DNA of 64,000 bases from assembly GCA_024760905.1 (NCBI GenBank), contig CM045733.1, positions 66,511,001 to 66,575,000 of the forward strand, given 5' to 3'. Position numbers and translations under genes: made by a program. Shown here one piece after another: positions 57,436-64,000 of this stretch. Origin of the DNA: Plotosus lineatus (lineage: Eukaryota > Chordata > Actinopteri > Siluriformes > Plotosidae). How positions within the stretch are numbered: the stretch's first letter is position 1; each line of letters starts with the position of its first letter. The notes under the pieces were generated by a model. It was not told the origin of the DNA, did not search any database, and was given only the letters and a program-made list of their open reading frames with translations.

Positions 57436-58557
57436 CAGGGATCCCGTGTTACTTCGTGCTTTAATTAATGCGGCTTCAGTGTGTCGCGGTTTTTTAAAAA
57501 AGAAGAATAATAATAAATATTCATCAAATAAAAAAAAATAAAGAAATTAAGAAAGAATAGGGGACAGTTAAGGAAAATGCCACAAAAACAAGGCCAATTA
57601 TGCAAAAAAAAAACAAAACAAAAAAAAAAAAAACCACCCAAAACCAACACAAAACAAAAAACAACTGAAAATCTCCCATCAAAACCATCCGGAAATACGA
57701 ACAGGGCTGTTGGTCGAAAGTGAAAGTGAAAGCGAAATGAAATTGAAGAACAAATAGAAATAGAAATGGAATAAAATCTATCTAAAAATATATCATAAAT
57801 ATAAGTATGAAATATAATTAAACATTATCCAGAGGTACACTTAATACTAGGCTCCGGCAAAGGGGCGTGGCTGACATGGAGGTCCAGGAAGAGAAGCAGA
57901 ACAAAGAAACAAATTGACTCCAGTCTTATAATGAACTGGATAAGAGTGAAACTCTCTGAAAATCTGATCAGATCTGCTGTGCTGTGCTTGAGAGGAACCA
58001 GGAGTTTAAACACAGGACATAATGATATTGATAATCTACAGATGATTAGAGAGAGAGAGCGAGAGTTTTGAGTCAGAGTGTGATCATCTGTATACAGTAC
58101 AAACTCATATAGGTTACTTATAGAAGGTTTAAACATGCGTTGTCCTCTAAAGAACACCCTGTAACGACTTACAAACAAATTCATCTAACTGGCCGGAACT
58201 GAACTCGTTCGTAAGCTGGAGAGCTTCTGTATTTGCATTGTTGCATCTGTGTGAGCATGCAGCTGTGTGCATGCATGCGCGTGCGAGTATGTATGTGTGT
58301 CATCTTCTTCTAATGCAGTTCCATCTGTATTTATATTTTATTTACATCTTATGTTATTTTTTAATGTTAAATTGTTATTATAAGCATTTATAGCATTGAA
58401 TATGTATTTATTGATATTATGTACACATATACATGTATGTATACATCAGTGGGGTGTGTGTGTGTGTGTGTGGGGGGGGGGTGATCCTACTTTGCGGATT
58501 TCGATGGCCGCATGAGGATCTCGGTCCCAATTAACCGCAGAAAGTGAGGTATTCCTG
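57436..58557 (-). mobile_element. Family P DNA element with both ends and a nested insertion (1122 bp)
   Basis: Left CAGGGATCCCGTGTTACTTC, right AAAGTGAGGTATTCCTG, TA on both sides (57434-57435, 58558-58559). Inner landmarks are in reverse order relative to 46381: GGAAAATGCCACAAAAACAA at the left, CCCAATTAACCGCAGAAAGT at the right. About 550 bp of foreign sequence (57686-58232) interrupts it. Confidence 0.75.
57686..58232 (-). mobile_element. Insertion inside element P, possibly Tigger-like
   Basis: The minus strand begins ATACAGAAGCTCTCCAGCTT-ACGAACGAG, similar in style to Tigger termini. The other end (CCGGAAATACGAACAGG) is only weakly related. Interior GA-rich tract at 58050-58065. No coding recognised. 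Confidence 0.4.
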
Positions 58558-58689
58558 TACTACATTCTGCTAATGTCAAAATCAGCAAGATCAATACTTG
58601 TGCAGAAAATGGAGTCACAGAAACAAATGCATTCTGCACAGTGAGCTTGAAGTAATAAAGACATTGTTTATGTCCACTGGCATGCTATT

Positions 58690-58722
58690 TTTTTTTTTTT
58701 TACTTTTTTTTTTTTTTTTTTT
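58690..58722. repeat. Poly(T) tracts
   Basis: Two T runs broken by AC. Confidence 0.95.
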
Positions 58723-58809
58723 GTGTAATCATCATTCATAACAAAGAAATGTAAATAAGGTCTATTAGATGGCTTAAAATTTCTCGTCCTTAAGATTTCT
58801 GCTCCCTGA

Positions 58810-59075
58810 GCTCTGCCCCTCCTCCCATGTAGCTAACTGGGTTATGAAAGACCAGTCATGTCTCTCCCGTTCTATGGTGAGAGGCATAGAAAAGAATCAT
58901 TGCTACATTTTTGAAAAGAGAAGGCTGCATTGCTACCAGCAAGTTTCCAGGGCTGCGATGGCCTGGTGAGCTGTTTAGAATGTGCTTTTCCCTCATCCAC
59001 AGTCGGCTGAGATGGGCACCAGCCCCTCCTGCGACCATAGTTATGATTAAGCGGTTCAGAAAATGAATAAACGAA
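58810..59075 (+). mobile_element. SINE family B, 5' truncated
   Basis: Begins in the body at GTAGCTAACTGGGTTATGAA; tail GCTGCGATGGCCTGGTGAGC to AAGCGGTTCAGAAAATGAAT. The head is absent. Confidence 0.78.
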
Positions 59076-59163
59076 GCTTTGTGTTGCAACATCAATGCAC
59101 AACAATGCCACTTCTGTGATATAGTTTTACCCTATTGCATGTCTATGGTGAAGGGAAGCCAGG

Positions 59164-59190
59164 ATTTTTTTTTTTTTTTTTTTTTTTTTT
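59164..59190. repeat. Poly(T) tract
   Basis: T run of about 26. Confidence 0.95.
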
Positions 59191-60868
59191 CAGTAACTCA
59201 TCTAGTTACTGTACAATCAGCTATAAGGAAATTACTTATTTTACGTTTTTTGTTTTTTTTTCCCTTTGATGCATGTACAAGTTTTGCTTTGACAATCAAA
59301 ACCGACATATAAACATACACCATAAAGCTGGCGTAACCCAGAAGTACAGTAATTAAATCCACCCTCTCGTTCTTGGAATTGCACAGTATAATGCCATCGA
59401 ATTAGGTGACAAGTAAAAAAAAAAAAAAAAAAAATATGAATAAAATAAAAAATAAACACTTGTATTGTACTGAGCAATGGGATCCGAGCTGCTATACAAA
59501 ACTGACTAATGCACAGCTGTTGTGTGCCATATGAGTCAAATTCAATCAGCTCCCTGATCATTAGTTCACCTGAAGAATTCACGTGTCTGAATGTGTCTCA
59601 GACTGAATAAAGACAATTAAGTGTCGTTGAACTATGACAGTCAGCATGGACTGACCAATGAAAATGCTGAAACTGGTGTAGAAGTCTGTAATCAGATGTG
59701 TGCTGAGAGAAAGATAATTACAGTATATGGTGTGGAAACAGCTTCTGACTCATTTCTCTGTGAAACATAATTTAGTTGGTGTGTTTCAAACTACAGACAC
59801 CTCTCCTATTCCTGGAACAAAGTCGCCATGTGCAGCTAATAACACACAACACAGTGCAAAATGTACAATATTGGATGGAAATGCGGCGCAATCCATTTTC
59901 ACTTTGCTTAAACTTCACAGACAGGAAACCATGTCGACCATCTGAGCCAGCCCACAGCTTATAAGAGCACTCTGTATGGAGCAGGCACACAAATATATTT
60001 CTTATGAATATTGTTTATTTGATATTGCTTATCAGATTGAAGGAGGAAGCGAGGCACATGGAATGTTTTCCTGTCTCAGATTTTCATCCATCCATGAATA
60101 TCTAATATATCAGTGCTGCTTAAACAGGCACGTCGTGTTCATTGGAGGGAGAAAAAAGAGAGCAGAGCATTATGCGACGGAGTAATTCTTTGCACAACTT
60201 ACTCTTCACTAGCCTGGGGGGAGAACAGAACAAGGAGGATGATTCTTCCTTTTGGCTGGCTTCACAACAGTTATCTGGCTTACCCGTCCTCTTGTTTAGT
60301 ACTACAGCATTCTGGGCTTTGAAATTCTTGTTAATCCTTCAAGTGAAAAGATTCGAGACGAGATTATGCGCCATTTGTACGAATGCAGGATGATGCTTCA
60401 CAAACTCTTGAGAGCATGCGCTCCTAAGGCAATGCCATCAGTTTTAGTCGTGCAGTCAGAAGAGGAAGTTCTGGATTTCCCATTAGTGCTGTGCATGCTT
60501 ATGAACCTAAACAAGCACAACAAATAAATAAGAGTTTTATTTTTATTTATTTATTATTATTTTTTTTATTTTATTTTAATGAATTGCTCATTGGCGAGAC
60601 ATCCCTGTGAAGTAGACCAAAGCAGAATTTACCATTGCTCTGTAATTAATCTTTTATAAACCGTCCTAAAAAATAGGCCAGATTCATTGGCTGTGGATAA
60701 ATGCGAAGATTGATGTCCACCATCAGCCCTTTGCCGTCTCAATGCTAGATTATCCACTTCAGGGTCCGACTACCTTGCAAAGCCCTGATGCTTCTTACTG
60801 CAGTTTCACAAGTCCAGCTACAGTGAAGATGAATGCACAGTTCCACAAAATCTGCTATGCAAATATCA
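59191..60868. other. No gene seen
   Basis: Mostly repeat-free; poly(A) at 59416-59433. Short frames lack domains. Confidence 0.4.
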
Positions 60869-60869
60869 T

Positions 60870-61187
60870 TCATGCATTCATTTTCTGAACCGCGTAATCC
60901 TAATTAGGGTCGAGGGGAGGCTAGCGCCCATCACAGCTAACTTTGGGTGAGAGCGGGGAACACCCCGGACAGCCCGGAAGGAAATCACAGGGCCAACACT
61001 CACACAAACATTCACACCTAGGAGAAATTTGGAACAGCCAGTTTAACCACTGTGAACGTTTTTGGAGTTTGAGAGGAAATATACAGAGGAAACCCACACA
61101 AACAGAAATGCACGAGCTAGGAATTGTACCCAGAACCCTCTTGCTGTGAGGTGGACATGCTAACCACTACATCACCAAACCACCCGC
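60870..61187 (-). mobile_element. SINE-like repeat, family E
   Basis: The minus strand runs from GGGTGGTTTGGTGATGTAGT to AACCGCG..., tail complement of CATTCATTTTCTGAACCGCG-TAATCC, with GGGTCGAGGGGAGGCTAGCG. A complete but diverged copy. Confidence 0.78.
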
Positions 61188-61204
61188 TATACAAATATAT
61201 ATGG

Positions 61205-61209
61205 TATGT

Positions 61210-61283
<74 letters not shown>

Positions 61284-61285
61284 CT
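61205..61285. repeat. TA / TG microsatellite
   Basis: TA run then TG run at the 3' end of the first of two tandem SINEs. Confidence 0.95.
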
Positions 61286-61620
61286 GTCTTCCTTTCGGCT
61301 TTTTCCCTTTTACTCGGGAGTCGCCACAGCGAATCATCTGATTCGCAAGTTTGATTTGGCAGAGGTTTTTACGTCGGATGCCCTTCCTGTCACAACCCTT
61401 TATAGTAAGGGACAGAAACACGCTGATGACTTTGCAGCTACTCTTTACGACAGTCAGCAATGGTTCTTTTACAGGAACCTCTCACCATAGACAGTGACAG
61501 ACATGGCCCGCCTTTGATAACCCAGTTAGCTGCACTGGGGGGGACAGTGACAACCTTGTGTAGAGTGGGACTTGAACCCCCAACCTTTGGATCAACAATC
61601 CAGCACCCTATACCACTCTC
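61281..61620 (-). mobile_element. SINE family A, first unit of a tandem pair
   Basis: Minus strand: tail with GACTCCCGAGTAAAAGGGAA and GCCGAAAGGAAG; body complete; head lacks the first about 15 bp. Offset from the second unit is exactly 340 bp at the shared TGTCTGTCTTCCTTTC. Confidence 0.87.
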
Positions 61621-61974
61621 TGTCTGTCTTCCTTTCAGCTTTTTCCCTTTCACTCGGGAGTCGCCACAGCGAATCATCTGATTCGCACATTTGATTTGGC
61701 AGAGGTTTTTACGTCGGATGCCCTTCCTGTCACAACCCTTTTTAGCAAGGGACAGAAACACGCTGACGGCTTTGCAGTCTACTCTTTACGAAAGTCAGCA
61801 ATGGTTCTTTTACATGCCTCTCACCATAGACAGTGACAGACATGGCCCGCCTTTGATAACCCAGTTAGCTGCACTGGAGGGGACAGTGACAACCTTGTGG
61901 AGAGTGGGACTCGAACCCCCAACCTTTGGATCAGCGATCCAGCGCCCTATACCACTAGACCACCACTGCCCCTG
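61621..61974 (-). mobile_element. SINE family A, second unit of a tandem pair
   Basis: The minus strand begins GGGGCAGTGGTGGTCTAGTG, B box GGTTCGAGTCC, body and tail as in the first unit, sharing the diagnostic ACTCCCGAGT variant in the tail that other A copies lack. Confidence 0.9.
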
Positions 61975-61983
61975 GAATATATA

Positions 61984-62156
61984 TATTTCTTCTATAATCA
62001 CCTGAAGAGAGAGGATGGTTTCACCACCCCTCGAAATAGATCTGTAGTGATAAATGGAGTTTCAATAGAAAGTCTTGCCCTGTCCTTTTATTTTTGTTTA
62101 TTTGCTCTACCAAAAAGTATTGAGCACTCTCCTACGGAAGGATCTACTCAGAAAAT

Positions 62157-62158
<2 letters not shown>
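61984..62158 (+). mobile_element. Hammerhead-bearing repeat unit, copy 3 (full length)
   Basis: Runs from TATTTCTTCTATAATCACCT to GGAAGGATCTACTCAGAAAA-TC, about 172 bp, bounded by TA repeats on both sides. It has the same content as the minus-strand unit at 894-1067 with few differences (TCTTGCCCTG for TCTTTGTCCTG; AAATAG for AAACAG). Confidence 0.72.
61993..62053 (+). ncRNA. Hammerhead ribozyme, copy 3
   Basis: ATCAC at 61997-62001; CTGAAGA at 62002-62008; stem II 62009-62032; GAAA 62033-62036; stem III TAG-AT-CTG at 62037-62044 (a C to T change makes one wobble pair); UA 62045-62046, with predicted cleavage after 62046; then GTGAT. The core is complete. Confidence 0.76.

Positions 62159-62237
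<79 letters not shown>
62159..62237. repeat. TA microsatellite
   Basis: About 38 TA units abutting the 3' end of the hammerhead unit. Confidence 0.98.
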
Positions 62238-62241
<4 letters not shown>

Positions 62242-62289
62242 CAGTATTTAATTACTGTGAAATATATTTTTTTCTAATTGAATTAAAAT

Positions 62290-63180
62290 GCCTGGCATGG
62301 ACTTGATAGCATTTTTTGGCCTAAGGCTGTCTCATTTACTTCCAGAGTGGGTCTGCATGGCTAGGTGTCTTCCCCACCAGCTTCCTTCAGAATGCCCTGC
62401 AGATGAACTGCAGCAATCCTCATTGTGATTCTAAGCCCACTGTTTGTTTTTAGCACCTTATCCGAAACTCTCTGCCAAAAAGGTGGATGAAAGAAACCCA
62501 GAGTATTTAACACAGTCGCAGTGTTTCCATAAAGGATGATTAATCAATTGGCTGTTAATTGAAATCTCAATGTGCGCAATTCGCACGTTCACTCGCCTTT
62601 CTCACTATGCACAACCTGGGCAGCTTGAGAAATCACATACACGCAGTTATTGGCCGCAAGGCAGCTCGAGAGTGTGTTTATGCACTATGCGGTCATGGTG
62701 GTTGCCTAGTAACATCAGCTGTCTCCTTGTAAGGCCTTTGTGTTATCTTGTGGAATTTAACTTTTTTCTTTATTTATTTTGTAAGCCAAATGAACTGAAA
62801 ACAAATCCGAAGCAGTCACATCAAAAAAAGAAAAAAAAAAGTCAGATTTTTTGCAAAGGCTGTCATTGGTTATTATGGTTTGCTGGTTAGCAAAACACAT
62901 TTGCAATTTGAAGAGCATCTCGAGATATTAGTGGCACCTAATTGCATTACCTGGAGGAGAGACGGATGGCGCCAGCTAAAATGTCTGGCTGCAGCTCAAG
63001 CTGTGCTGAAGACAAGTGCATCTTTACAGCTTTCACTCCATGTTCCAGCTGGGATCTTTTATTGTTGACTAAGTGTTTTTCTAACAGATTTTAGACACTC
63101 CTTTCTATGTGTTATCTGAGCAGGCTGCCAATCTTTGTCCTCTCAAACATGTTTTAGCTGTCATATTGTTTTAATTGATG
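62290..63180. other. Repeat-free block, candidate conserved non-coding DNA
   Basis: Contains stretches such as CACCTAATTGCATTACCTGG and GGATGGCGCCAGCTAAAATG with no simple repeats, in a region with few mobile elements. No coding frame recognised. Confidence 0.3.
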
Positions 63181-63644
63181 GCTTTCAACCTGGTTTTGTT
63201 TATAAAATGGTGTAGAAAATTAAAGTTTGATTCATCTTTTCATTCATTATTCCTCACAGATTGGAAAGCACGTCTCTTTTTCTTCCTTGAGGCATTGTTC
63301 CTGGTGTGTGACCAACGTTATATGTGCACCATAGAGTTCAGAAGAATGTGTTTTGTATTCTGTCACTGCTGTTTTAAGTGCAATTCGAGCGCTCTATATA
63401 CTGCCAATCACGACGAATTAAGGTTGCAATCATTACAAAGTTTCTTACAAAACAAAGATTGTATGGCATCCCAGCAAAGTACCTCTGTACTTGTCAGATA
63501 AATTCACAAATTGGCACCATTGTTGAACGTTTCAATGGTTTGTAAACACATATTTGGAAAATGTCTGAGTTGAAGCATGTATACATTACAGTGTTTCTTA
63601 TATAAAACTAGAATGAAAGAGGAAAAATGCTGTATGCTACTTGC

Positions 63645-63900
63645 TGCATGGAGTTCCTTGCTATGCCTGTTTCTGTGTGGGTTTCCGTCAGAATCACTCA
63701 TATCCTCCGACCTACTCAAACACCTGCCAATAGGTGGATTGGCTACACTGAATTGCCCCGAGGTATGAATGTGAATGTGTGTGGCTAGCATCCAATCCAC
63801 AGTGTATCGCTTCCCAATGGCCAGCGTTCCTGGGATAAGCTACAACTTCAGTGTAACCTTAGATGAATGAATGATTGAAAGAATGAATAAATGAATGAAC
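63645..63900 (+). mobile_element. SINE-like repeat, family E, diverged
   Basis: GCTGCATGGAGTTCCTTGCT, TTTCTGTGTGGGTTTCCG, GGCTACACTGAATTGCCCCG, TTCCTGGGATAAGCTACAAC, ending in repeated TGAATGAATGA-type sequence. Confidence 0.65.
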
Positions 63901-64000
63901 TATATTACACACATTAATCTATCTTCATTCTAAAGAGAAGCTCTATCCGGCTTATAAATAAGTAAGTTTCACACCTAGAGATTTCAGTCTTTTTCATTTT

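Overview
The window looks like nuclear DNA from a ray-finned fish. I found no host exon, splice structure or functional gene. Evidence for a fish: several tRNA-headed SINE families with polymerase III A and B boxes, 3' ends of non-LTR retrotransposons, Tc1/mariner elements (Tc1, an IS630/Tc1-like lineage, pogo/Tigger), many terminal-inverted-repeat miniature elements, and long TA, CA, CT and AAT microsatellites. The species cannot be named from the sequence.

Layout. 1-9 kb: a SINE, a head-to-head pair of hammerhead-ribozyme units in TA repeats, two LINE tails and more SINEs. 9-11 kb: an old Tc1-like transposase remnant split by a SINE and by a CACTGTAAAAAA-type element that itself holds another SINE. 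11-15 kb: Tigger-like fragments, two SINEs and microsatellites. 15.45-17.0 kb: a complete-ended 1550 bp Tc1-like transposon with a dead transposase. 17.4-18.8 kb: an older IS630/Tc1-like remnant. 19-27 kb: SINEs, unannotated DNA, very long TA arrays and a TA-flanked MITE. 28-31 kb: deeply nested DNA elements, SINEs and a second hammerhead unit. 33-39 kb: SINEs, a LINE tail and a TTAA-flanked MITE. 40.0-41.0 kb: a LINE insertion in which a 96 bp coding segment is present six times in frame. 41-48 kb: SINEs, two CAGGGATCCC-ended DNA elements each split by a SINE, a LINE tail and a short Tigger-like element. 48-64 kb: mostly unannotated DNA with a fold-back MITE, another LINE tail leading into a pentamer minisatellite, an 1122 bp DNA element, a tandem SINE pair and a third hammerhead unit.

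How the parts relate. SINE family A (my label) ends in the same sequence as the local LINE tails (GGCGACCCCTGA, then GCCGAAAGGAAA, sometimes with a GAA run), which suggests that LINE mobilises it. Family B has the same tRNA head and body but a different tail, ending AAGCGGTT...GAAAATGAATGAA, shared with a separate GGCGGCAC-headed family E. Several insertions have target-site duplications that I could read directly, which gives a relative order of events.

Most notable are three loci with a complete hammerhead ribozyme core (CTGAAGA, a stem II hairpin, GAAA, a short stem III, UA or UU) in a dispersed unit of about 170 bp bounded by TA repeats, as expected of Penelope-like element terminal repeats or retrozyme-like derivatives. 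Next is the in-frame 96 bp LINE array. Several AT-rich, repeat-free blocks could be conserved non-coding DNA, but I cannot test that. Family labels A-G, P and T are mine.
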